Part shown: in pieces, positions 7,449 to 14,720 of the stretch
Position numbering within the stretch: position 1 is the stretch's first letter
Layout: each line of letters opens with the position of its first letter
DNA from: Alkalihalobacillus trypoxylicola
GTDB lineage: Bacteria; Bacillota; Bacilli; Bacillales; Bacillaceae_D
Assembly: GCF_001590785.1 (NCBI RefSeq)
Contig: NZ_LTAO01000023.1
Coordinates: 125,142 to 189,141, forward strand
DNA length: 64,000 bases
Direction: 5' to 3'
Notes under the pieces: model-generated
What the model was told of the DNA's origin: nothing
The model's database searches: none
The model's input: only the letters and a program-made list of their open reading frames with translations
Made by a program: the position numbers and the translations under genes

Positions 7449-9635
7449 ATGGCAAAAAGCTTAGTGTTAGCAGAAAAACCATCAGTAGCTCGTGATATTG
7501 CGAATGTGCTGAAATGTAATAAAAAGGGCAATGGCTTTTTAGAGGGTGACAAATATATCGTGACGTGGGCGCTTGGACATCTAGTAACTCTAGCTGATCC
7601 AGAAGTGTATGATAAGAAGTATCAAAGTTGGAAATTAGAGGATTTACCGATGCTACCTGATCGATTAAAACTATCAGTCATTAAACAATCGGGCAAACAG
7701 TTCAATATAGTAAAAACACAGTTAGATCGTAATGACGTAAATGAAATCATTATCGCAACAGATGCTGGTCGTGAGGGTGAGCTAGTGGCTCGATGGATTA
7801 TTGCTAAATCTAAAGTTAGTAAACCAATTAAACGTTTATGGATTTCCTCGGTAACAGATAAGGCTATTAGAAATGGGTTTACTAATTTAAAACCCGGCAA
7901 AGAATATGAAAACTTATATTATGCTGCTGTAGCTCGTTCTGAAGCAGATTGGTACATTGGACTAAATGCAACTAGATCCTTAACGACAAAATATAATTCA
8001 CAGTTAAACTGTGGGCGTGTTCAGACTCCTACTGTAGCAATGATAGCTGCACGAGAAGATGAAATAAAGAATTTCAAAACTCAAGCTTATTATGGTATTG
8101 AAGCGCAAACGAATTCAATCAAATTAACCTGGCAAGATAACAATGGCAATAGTCGAAGCTTTAATAAAGAAAAGACTGATGCTATTGTAAAATCTCTAGG
8201 TACTCAAGATGCTACCGTTATAGCCATTGATCGTAAAGCAAAAAAGCTATTCTCTCCTTCACTTTATGATTTAACAGAATTACAACGTGATGCGAATAAA
8301 TTTTATGGATACTCTGCAAAAGAAACATTAAAGGTTATGCAAGGTCTTTACGAGACACACAAGGTTTTAACCTATCCTCGTACAGACTCTCGTTATTTGT
8401 CTTCAGATATTGTTAGTACCCTTCCTGAGCGACTAAAAGCTTGTGGAATAGGTGGGTATCGTTCACTAGCTCATAAAGTACTAAAAAAACCTATAAAGAC
8501 AACAAAGGCTTTTGTAGATGATCAAAAAGTCAGTGACCACCATGCTATTATCCCAACTGAAGGGTTTGTTAACTACTCTTCTTTTTCAGATAAGGAGCGT
8601 AAAATTTATGACCTAGTAATAAAACGTTTCTTATCTGTTCTGTTCCCAGCTTACGAATACGAGCAATTAACTTTACAAGCATCAATTGCTCAAGAGAAAT
8701 TTTTTGCTAGAGGTAAAACCGTTATTAATGCAGGTTGGAAAGAAGTATACGATAATCATTATGAAGATGACGAATCTTCAGATGATGTAAAAGAACAATT
8801 ACTACCATCTATAAAAAAAGGCGATATATTGAAAACAAAAGTAATTGTACAAACATCTGGTCAAACAAAGCCACCTGCTCGCTTCACAGAAGCTACGTTA
8901 TTATCTGCTATGGAAAATCCGACTAAGTACATGCAAACAAGAAATAAAGAGCTTACAGACACCTTAAAAGCGACAGGTGGATTAGGGACAGTTGCCACAC
9001 GTGCAGATATTATTGATAAGTTATTCAATTCATTCCTAATTGAAAAACGTGAGGGTAAAGAAATTTATATTACTCAAAAAGGGCGTCAACTGTTAGATTT
9101 AGTTCCGGCAGAATTACGTTCACCAGCTACAACAGCAGAGTGGGAACAAAAACTTGAACTTATTTCAAAAGGTAAGTTAAAAAAAGATATTTTTATCAAT
9201 GAAATGAAAAAACATACAAAAGAAATGGTTAAGGAAATTAAAGCAAGTGATAAAAAATACAAGCACGAAAACATTTCTACAAAGCCTTGCCCAGATTGCG
9301 GCAAATTGATGCTTGAGGTAAATGGAAAAAAAGGAAAAATGCTTATCTGTCAAGACCGTGAATGTGGTCACCGAAAAAATGTATCTCGTGTAACTAATGC
9401 ACGCTGTCCAAAATGTAAAAAGAAATTAGAACTACGAGGTGAAGGTGAAGGTCAAATTTTTGTATGTAAATGTGGCCATCGTGAAAAGCTATCCGCCTTT
9501 GAAGCACGACGTAAAAAAGAATCTCGTGGCAAAGTGGATAAGCGTACCGTTCAAAAGTATTTAAAAGAACAGAATAAAGAAGAACCAGTAAATAACGCGC
9601 TTGCAGAAGCGTTAAAAGGATTTAAATTCGACTAA
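7449..9635 (+). CDS. topB: DNA topoisomerase III (type IA)
   Basis: The 728-residue enzyme starts with the TOPRIM domain (LVLAEKPSVARDIANVL; acidic DAGREGEL at about residue 104) and has the active-site tyrosine in YPRTDSRYL (about residue 310). It ends with two zinc-ribbon-like modules (CPDCGK...CQDRECGH and CPKCKK...CKCGH, residues 615-680) and a basic tail. It relaxes negative supercoils and decatenates DNA through a 5'-phosphotyrosyl intermediate. Length and domain order are those of Bacillus TopB. AAAGGAG lies nine bases before the ATG. It is monocistronic with its own terminator. A decayed fragment of a paralogue lies upstream on the other strand. Confidence 0.95.
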   Translation: MAKSLVLAEKPSVARDIANVLKCNKKGNGFLEGDKYIVTWALGHLVTLADPEVYDKKYQSWKLEDLPMLPDRLKLSVIKQSGKQFNIVKTQLDRNDVNEIIIATDAGREGELVARWIIAKSKVSKPIKRLWISSVTDKAIRNGFTNLKPGKEYENLYYAAVARSEADWYIGLNATRSLTTKYNSQLNCGRVQTPTVAMIAAREDEIKNFKTQAYYGIEAQTNSIKLTWQDNNGNSRSFNKEKTDAIVKSLGTQDATVIAIDRKAKKLFSPSLYDLTELQRDANKFYGYSAKETLKVMQGLYETHKVLTYPRTDSRYLSSDIVSTLPERLKACGIGGYRSLAHKVLKKPIKTTKAFVDDQKVSDHHAIIPTEGFVNYSSFSDKERKIYDLVIKRFLSVLFPAYEYEQLTLQASIAQEKFFARGKTVINAGWKEVYDNHYEDDESSDDVKEQLLPSIKKGDILKTKVIVQTSGQTKPPARFTEATLLSAMENPTKYMQTRNKELTDTLKATGGLGTVATRADIIDKLFNSFLIEKREGKEIYITQKGRQLLDLVPAELRSPATTAEWEQKLELISKGKLKKDIFINEMKKHTKEMVKEIKASDKKYKHENISTKPCPDCGKLMLEVNGKKGKMLICQDRECGHRKNVSRVTNARCPKCKKKLELRGEGEGQIFVCKCGHREKLSAFEARRKKESRGKVDKRTVQKYLKEQNKEEPVNNALAEALKGFKFD

Positions 9636-9639
9636 CAAT

Positions 9640-9678
9640 AAAAGCTGAGCATGGATATCTCCATGGATCAGCTTTTTG
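9640..9678 (+). terminator. Rho-independent terminator of topB
   Basis: Arms AAAAGCTGA (9640-9648) and TCAGCTTTT (9668-9676), with an inner CATGG/CCATG helix, lead into a T-rich run. The truncated repeat element of locus 2 begins in this T-run. Confidence 0.85.
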
Positions 9679-9872
9679 TTTTTGATTTTCACTTTAGGTA
9701 GATGCTTTCCCAAGGGCTTGTCTTGAGCTTACTCCGACTACACTGAGCTTCGTCAGAGTGGATCTTCAAACGGCGCTCATTCTTTAGGAGTCACTACCTA
9801 CCCTTTCAATCAAAAAGTTAATTCAGAAACATTCAGTACATTACTATAATAGAGCAATTATGAAATTGACTT
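9676..9872 (+). repeat. Interspersed repeat element, locus 2 (one core, left end missing)
   Basis: One core unit starting at the TTTTTGATT arm. The outer left inverted repeat is absent, and the element abuts the topB terminator T-run. It differs from the others in several bases (for example CTTGAGCTTACTCC), which puts a stop in the frame that is open in other copies. The right end (AGAGCAATTATGAAAT) is recognisable but decayed. It sits between the convergent topB and EAL genes. Confidence 0.85.
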
Positions 9873-9928
9873 CTATAAAATAAGAATTCTTGTCCAAGCC
9901 TCTATTCTATATTTTTTATTCATATGTT

Positions 9929-11605
9929 TTATATTAATTTCTGTAGTAGCTCTTTAATATTTGTTTCTGTTTTCTCTATTAAATCAAAAGGTACTGGTTT
10001 ACTAAATAAATAACCTTGAAACTCATCACAATTACCATTCTTCAGCAAATAATATTGATCTTTCGTTTCTACACCTTCTACTGTTACTCTCAGCCCTAAT
10101 GTTTTGGCTAACAACACAATGGATTCAACAATTTTCCATTCTTTATTGTCCGACTTTATATTGTCGATGAATAGCTTATCTATTTTTATTTTATCGACTG
10201 GCAACAGACGCAGATGATTTAAGGACGCATTACTAACACCAAAATCATCGATAACAATTGAAAAGCCACAACGCTTCAAACGCTCTAATTTGGCAATCGT
10301 CTCTGCAGTATTTCTCATAATAGAATGCTCGGTTATCTCTAGCTCAATAGAATTCGGATCGATTTGATAACGAGTAATTGAGGACATTAATTGTTCTTCT
10401 AAAAATACCGATTCTACTGTTTTTAAAGAAAGGTTGACCGAAACCTTTTTTGATTTATCTGAGAATCTAGCTAAGTATTTACAAACCTGGTCAAATACCC
10501 AGTAATCAATCTGTATGATTAAATCCGTTTGCTCCGCTGCATATATAAATCGTTCAGGAGATACGGTCCCTAAAGAAGGGCTATGCCATCTAATAAGGGC
10601 CTCATAATGAACTAGACTGCTATCACCTTGAATAATAGGTTGAAAATATAAAGTAAACTCATCTCTGTCAAAGGCCTTGCTCACTTCACTCTCTAACCTT
10701 GATTGTACAAGTTTTTCCGGTTGATTTTTTTGGTCTTCATAAAAACATATTTCATTTCTTCCTTTGCTTTTTGCTCGAACCATCGCATCATATGCTTCAC
10801 GGATATACTTTTCTGGATTTTCGTCAAAACGGTTAATCTTCCTAATCCCGACACCTACTGTCACACTAATTTCATTTCCTTTTATTTCATACGGGATAGA
10901 CAGTGCTGCTTGAATGTTTTTTACCACTCCATAAATATGCTTACACCTTGGGATATATAATAAAAATTCATCACCATTTAATCTTGAAATTTGATAACGA
11001 TAAGTGGATAGAACCAAACTAATCCTCTTCGTCCATTCGACTAACAATTCATCTATATATGTATGTCCAATCCACTCCATAATACTTTTAAACTGGTCTA
11101 CATTTAAATAAAGGATAGCCGATTCTTGCATTCTATCACTAGATTCGCCTATACTTGCTTCAAATTCATTTTTGACTTTATCACAAAATAACTGAAAGCT
11201 TAAAGTGCCTGTTAACGGCTCTATCATATGTAAAGAATTGACTGCCTCTGAATAGGTTATTAAATAAGTAACTTCTTCCTCTTTATCTAATATAGGAAAA
11301 ACATATGTTTTTTTAACTACTTTTTCTGAATCAGCCATAGAATGGTCGGTAAAGACAATCGGTTTTTTCTTTTGGACAGCCTGAGTATAATAGGATATTA
11401 AATAATTAGCCACAAGTGTCGAATGTACATCTTCAATCCATTGATTCAAAGGATTAGATAAGGAAGGCTCATTCTTATTAAAAGGTGCAGAGAGATATTC
11501 GTATTTAAATCGGCCCGATTCATTTTTGAGGATACAAACAAAATCGTAAACTTCTTCTAGTGATGAGATAATTTGTTCGATTGTAAAGGCTTCTCCTGTA
11601 TACAT
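9929..11605 (-). CDS. GGDEF/EAL protein, probable c-di-GMP phosphodiesterase with degenerate GGDEF
   Basis: The 558-residue soluble protein has an N-terminal region of about 150 residues without a family I recognise, then a GGDEF domain and an EAL domain from about residue 320. The GGDEF signature reads RLNGDEF, so the first Gly is Asn and cyclase activity is doubtful. The EAL domain keeps YEALIRW, VSVNLS, LEITEH, IDDFG, KIDK, VEGVET and FQGYLF, so the metal and catalytic residues look intact, although loop 6 is unusual (DDFGVSNASL). The likely role is hydrolysis of c-di-GMP. I chose the ATG at 11603-11605 because AAGGAAGGGG lies seven bases upstream; the longer frame to 11653 has no such site. 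Proximity to the sin locus fits motility/biofilm control. Confidence 0.85.
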   Translation of the reverse strand: MYTGEAFTIEQIISSLEEVYDFVCILKNESGRFKYEYLSAPFNKNEPSLSNPLNQWIEDVHSTLVANYLISYYTQAVQKKKPIVFTDHSMADSEKVVKKTYVFPILDKEEEVTYLITYSEAVNSLHMIEPLTGTLSFQLFCDKVKNEFEASIGESSDRMQESAILYLNVDQFKSIMEWIGHTYIDELLVEWTKRISLVLSTYRYQISRLNGDEFLLYIPRCKHIYGVVKNIQAALSIPYEIKGNEISVTVGVGIRKINRFDENPEKYIREAYDAMVRAKSKGRNEICFYEDQKNQPEKLVQSRLESEVSKAFDRDEFTLYFQPIIQGDSSLVHYEALIRWHSPSLGTVSPERFIYAAEQTDLIIQIDYWVFDQVCKYLARFSDKSKKVSVNLSLKTVESVFLEEQLMSSITRYQIDPNSIELEITEHSIMRNTAETIAKLERLKRCGFSIVIDDFGVSNASLNHLRLLPVDKIKIDKLFIDNIKSDNKEWKIVESIVLLAKTLGLRVTVEGVETKDQYYLLKNGNCDEFQGYLFSKPVPFDLIEKTETNIKELLQKLI

Positions 11606-11819
11606 AACAAATCCCCTTCCTTGATAACCTTTTCTCTTTATTACATCGACCATTATCTGTTATAAGTTAAATTAAGGAATTCTATATAAATTTTATCATA
11701 GATAGCTTTTATATAAAGAAAATTCAAATTAATCTCTAAAATAAAAACAAAATCAATGATACACTTACTATAACGACGAGACAAAAGCTTTAAGTAAATA
11801 GTTAGGCAGGGTGATTATC

Positions 11820-12380
11820 ATGAAAAAATGGGTTTCCAATGATCAAAAAAGAAATTTCTTAACATGGTTTCTACAGCAGCATCAGCTAAAAAATAAGGAA
11901 GTAAAAATCGTATTTGATCAATTTATTAGAAATCATCACCTATTAGAGAAACTTCATTTTACTGACCATATTGTAAAAAATAAAAAAACAATCGTGATCT
12001 CCTCTTACCATTCAGACGAACCTGGCTTTTTATATTATAGTAACAACCAAAAGTATGAACATATTTCTAAGGTTTTAGATGACTTAAATACAAATCCTTC
12101 TACCTCCTATTACTTACTATTAAACTTTAATGGGAAATCTATTAATCAACGATATCTATCATTAGTAGAGAGTGATACAAACGATCGATTTCAAGAATAT
12201 AAAAGGTTTGTTCAATACGAAAAAGACACGAATCAAATGATTGATGAATTGCTCAAGCAACAAAACAAAGATGCCATTAGACAAAAAATAGACGAGGCAT
12301 TGGATAACAGAGATAAGGTTTTATTTAATAAGCTGGTCAGTAAATTACATGAATTAAATGAGCAAAAAAACGATTTCTAA
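11820..12380 (+). CDS. YpiB-like protein (UPF0302 plus IDEAL domain)
   Basis: The product is 186 residues from the ATG at 11820; a longer GTG-started frame begins nine bases earlier, but the AGGG site sits in front of the ATG. The N-terminus (KKWVSNDQKRNFLTWFLQQH) matches the YpiB/UPF0302 domain. Near the C-terminus KIDEALDNRDKVLFNKLVSK is a clear IDEAL motif. The biochemical function of the family is not established. No membrane segment or signal peptide is present. It stands alone upstream of the sin-type genes. Confidence 0.75.
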   Translation: MKKWVSNDQKRNFLTWFLQQHQLKNKEVKIVFDQFIRNHHLLEKLHFTDHIVKNKKTIVISSYHSDEPGFLYYSNNQKYEHISKVLDDLNTNPSTSYYLLLNFNGKSINQRYLSLVESDTNDRFQEYKRFVQYEKDTNQMIDELLKQQNKDAIRQKIDEALDNRDKVLFNKLVSKLHELNEQKNDF

Positions 12381-12698
12381 AAATAATACTTTAGTAATAG
12401 TCTTTTTATATGACTATAGTTCTTGATTATGAACGATTTTATTCCTCATTCTCATTTAAACCTAAAATTAGCCATTTTGTCCTCTATATCTCTATTTAAA
12501 AGAATTTATCATTATTTTCCTATTATTTTCTACTTTTTTCTACAATGTTTACCCCTTTCAAGAAAAGTGTTCGTTCTATATAATGAATAAGTGGATATAT
12601 TATCCTTTTAATTATTCTCCCTAGATCTTTATACTTATGTATTAACATCAGATAGTAGGAAAAGAAACCATTAATTATTGTAATAGGAGGGATATTCT
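12381..12698. other. AT-rich spacer with a possible promoter for the first SinI-like gene
   Basis: No gene is seen here. TATAAT at 12579-12584 is a good -10 candidate and is preceded by TTCGTTCTA, which contains a GTTCT half-site like the SinR recognition sequence. The -35 region is poor (TTTCAA at 17-bp spacing). The transcript would have a leader of about 110 bases. Confidence 0.35.
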
Positions 12699-12821
12699 TT
12701 GGCTGATTCCTACCATAAAATAGATGATGAATGGTATACGTTATTACTTGAGGCAAAACAATTGGGTTTGTCAGTAGAGGAAATAAGAGACTTTATTCAA
12801 GCGAATAATGCTAAAGAATAA
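12699..12821 (+). CDS. SinI-like anti-repressor peptide, stand-alone (40 aa)
   Basis: A TTG start with GGAGG nine bases upstream opens a 40-codon frame. The peptide contains IDDEWYTLLLEAKQLGLSV followed by EEIRDFI, the helical-hook pattern of SinI (L/IDxEWxxLxxEAKxxGxSxEEIRxFL). SinI binds the C-terminal helices of SinR and frees its target genes, including biofilm matrix operons. The peptide is little more than the SinI helical hairpin. It is the first of two SinI-like genes ahead of the sinR frame, about 330 bp upstream of the second. The small size and TTG start make it easy to miss. Confidence 0.7.
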   Translation: MADSYHKIDDEWYTLLLEAKQLGLSVEEIRDFIQANNAKE

Positions 12822-13148
12822 ACAAAAACAGGTATATTTTCCCTCTTCTTACATATATTTTTTCAACTTAATGAATTTTTTATGACTTTTCTTATGACGT
12901 ATGATACTAACTAAATTCATTAGATTAGACCATAATGAAATAGAAGCAATTAGTAAATGATGCTTACCCATTAACAATTTTAGAGCAAAAATGAACCTTA
13001 TTCATTACTCGTAAAAACAAGGATCCTATAATACTAAGTAACTCTAAAACACGCAGATGCTCAGACAGTCATTTTTAAAAAATTCCCTGAAAGTGTTTGT
13101 TTCCAACTATAATGACTTATGTAAAATTTAATGGAGGGGTTAAGAGGG
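12822..13148. other. Spacer between the two SinI-like genes with a candidate promoter
   Basis: No coding frame with a start signal is present. TATAAT at 13108-13113, 30-40 bp before the second SinI-like gene, is a plausible -10 but lacks a good -35, which would fit an activator-dependent promoter (as Spo0A-dependent sinI promoters are). I found no convincing Spo0A box. Confidence 0.35.
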
Positions 13149-13340
13149 ATGAGGACAGAAGAATTAGATTTAGAATGGATATCACTTTTAAAAGAAGCCA
13201 AAGAAATGGGATTATCACCAGACGAAATAAAGTTGTTTTTTTCAGATATCAAAAATGAAAATCAATCATTAGTTCTATTTACAGAACAGGATATAGCTTG
13301 CTATAATCAGAAAGAGCATATACACAAATTAGAAAGGTAG
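13149..13340 (+). CDS. sinI: SinI-like anti-repressor (63 aa)
   Basis: The ATG at 13149 has GGAGGGG nine bases upstream; a frame starting six codons earlier would overlap that site. Residues 7-34 (LDLEWISLLKEAKEMGLSPD, then EIKLFF) are a SinI domain. A further C-terminal stretch of about 25 residues has no known motif. Only seven bases separate its stop from the sinR start, so this is the counterpart of the sinIR pair of Bacillus subtilis. In that system SinI titrates SinR by heterodimer formation. Together with the stand-alone peptide upstream, this locus has two candidate antagonists for one repressor. Confidence 0.8.
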   Translation: MRTEELDLEWISLLKEAKEMGLSPDEIKLFFSDIKNENQSLVLFTEQDIACYNQKEHIHKLER

Positions 13341-13347
13341 TCAATTC

Positions 13348-13688
13348 ATGATTGGTGATCAAGTAAAAAATACCGGCTTGAGAAAGGCCTGTCTTTATCT
13401 GAATTGGCAGAAAAAGCAGGTGTAGCAAAGTCTTATCTAAGTTCTATAGAAAGAAATATACAATCTAATCCCTCTATACAGTTCCTAGAAAAGATATCTG
13501 CTATGTTGGATGTTACGGTCGAAACACTCTTGTATGACGATAGTAAACAGACACGCGAACAGGAAAAAGAACTAGATCCGAATTGGATTAAGCTCGTCGA
13601 AGAGGCAATGGAATCTGGTATATCAAAAGAACAATTCCGCGAGTATTTAGAATTCATAAAATGGAAAAATTCTCAATCAAATGACTAA
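13348..13688 (+). pseudogene. sinR: SinR master biofilm repressor, frame broken at an A6 tract near codon 8
   Basis: The ATG at 13348-13350 starts MIGDQVKN and then runs out of frame. If one A is added to the A6 tract at 13365-13370, the reading becomes MIGDQVKKYRLEKGLSLSEL and continues without interruption for 113 residues. That is the length and sequence pattern of SinR: an XRE helix-turn-helix (AEKAGVAKSYLSSIERN, NPSIQFLEKISAMLDV) and a C-terminal SinI-binding/tetramerisation domain (LDPNWIKLVEEAMESGIS, QFREYLEFIKW). The rest of the gene is perfectly conserved in style. This suggests a recent or reversible shift, or a sequencing error, rather than an old pseudogene. As written, only a truncated product missing the first recognition helices could be made from an internal start. 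Confidence 0.8.
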
Positions 13689-13700
13689 TTCTAAATAAGA

Positions 13701-13733
13701 AAAATGAGCTGATTGAGAATCAGTTCATTTTTT
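13701..13733. terminator. Bidirectional terminator between sinR and the XRE gene
   Basis: Arms AAAATGAGCTGATT (13701-13714) and AATCAGTTCATTTT (13718-13731) pair with one mismatch. An A-rich run precedes it and a T run follows, so it can stop both convergent transcripts. It overlaps the last codons of the minus-strand gene. Confidence 0.75.
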
Positions 13734-13970
13734 GATTTGTTCTTTTTTAAGAATGTTTTCTTCTTTTTCCTCACTTATTAATTCAATCAGCTCCACATAT
13801 TCTATTCCTAGTGCTTTAGCTACTTTTATTAGTACTGAAATACTAGGGTTTTTTTGCAGACCACGTTCTATATAGCTTATATATGATTTAGAAACACCAG
13901 ATAAGTTTGATAACTCATTAAGTGTCATCCCTCTCGTTTTTCGAATAATCCGAATTTTACTTGCACCCAT
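13725..13970 (-). CDS. SinR/SlrR-like XRE regulator lacking the SinI-binding domain
   Basis: The 81-residue protein is an XRE helix-turn-helix very like the SinR DNA-binding domain (MTLNELSNLSGVSKSYISYI, then ERGLQKNPSISVLIKVAKAL), followed by a charged tail. It lacks the C-terminal helices that let SinR tetramerise and bind SinI, so it may bind the same operators without being antagonised by SinI. Its ATG directly follows the TGA of the upstream gene (TGAATG), so it is translationally coupled. Convergent with sinR. An autoregulatory or competing role is inference. Confidence 0.8.
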   Translation of the reverse strand: MGASKIRIIRKTRGMTLNELSNLSGVSKSYISYIERGLQKNPSISVLIKVAKALGIEYVELIELISEEKEENILKKEQIKK

Positions 13971-14414
13971 TCAGCTAAGCTCCTTTTCAGCGATTTTCCT
14001 TACATATAAAGAATTTTCTTGATACTTTTTAATAACAGCTTCCTTAAGTTTCATGATTTTTAAATGATAGGGAAAGTGCTCACTTAAAGAAAAATAAGTG
14101 AAATGATATTGATATTCTCCATTGCCATTACACTCATTTTTTTCTTTGATTACCCCAAAAAGTTCAAGCTCCTTTTGAAATACGGTTACTTTTATTTTAT
14201 AGACGACTTCTTCTGATATTGGTAACTGTACCTCGCTCACAAATGAAATAGACTTTCGATCCAATATATCAACCTTAATATTCGCGCATTTTTTATTCAC
14301 ACATTTTTTTTGGACTTCAAAAATATACAGCTCTGCGTCAATTTTAGTTTGAAAATGAATGCTATCATTCAAATTAGAGAATCCCCTTTCATTTTTGTTC
14401 TTTAATAAGAACAT
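13971..14414 (-). CDS. Hypothetical protein, possibly PilZ-like, cotranscribed with the XRE regulator
   Basis: A 147-residue soluble protein. The middle reads as alternating beta strands (ISFVSEVQLPISEEVVYKIK, ELFGVIKEK, YQYHFTYFSL), which recalls a PilZ barrel, but the RxxxR and D/NxSxxG c-di-GMP motifs are not seen, so the assignment is weak. AGAAGGG lies five to six bases before the ATG. The start codon and first codons are themselves part of a GTTCT-type inverted repeat, so a SinR-family protein could repress it directly. Its stop abuts the start of the XRE gene. Confidence 0.6.
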   Translation of the reverse strand: MFLLKNKNERGFSNLNDSIHFQTKIDAELYIFEVQKKCVNKKCANIKVDILDRKSISFVSEVQLPISEEVVYKIKVTVFQKELELFGVIKEKNECNGNGEYQYHFTYFSLSEHFPYHLKIMKLKEAVIKKYQENSLYVRKIAEKELS

Positions 14415-14474
14415 TATAACCCTTCTGTTCTATTTAGTAAACAGAATTATTATTTTTGTTCTTAATATTGAACA
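14397..14474. promoter_or_regulatory. Cluster of SinR-type operator sequences (GTTCT boxes)
   Basis: Three sites precede and overlap the start of the 14414 gene: the inverted repeat GTTCTTTAATAAGAAC at 14397-14412, GTTCTATT at 14427-14434, and TGTTCTTAATATTGAACA at 14457-14474. GTTCTYT is the known recognition sequence of SinR, and the first site matches it exactly. This suggests that the two-gene XRE operon is a target of SinR and/or of its own XRE product. Confidence 0.65.
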
Positions 14475-14671
14475 TCTTTTATATACTTTCTCTTCAAAGT
14501 CAGACAGAGCTTAACATTCACTCATTTATTTTGATGCCTCACAGTCCCATTAGTTACAAACCATGATGAATTATGAATACTTGTTTTCTTACCCATCTCA
14601 AGCAACGAGCGAGGGAATTACTTTGAAAAGTATTCAACTGAGGACTTACAATAACTCTCTTAAACAAAAAT

Positions 14672-14706
14672 ATGGGTAGAATCATCCCGTCGATGAGCCT
14701 ACCCAT
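14672..14706 (-). terminator. Terminator of the pseudokinase/histidine kinase operon
   Basis: Arms ATGGGTAG and CTACCCAT (14672-14679, 14699-14706) form the stem. On the minus strand the stem is followed by ATATTTTTGTTT, a U-rich tail. Confidence 0.8.
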
Positions 14707-14720
14707 TAAAATAAGATCTA

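Noticed and set aside
12523-12756. 77-codon minus-strand frame upstream of the SinI-like genes
   Set aside because: No ribosome binding site or family likeness, and it lies opposite the small SinI-like gene, which has both.
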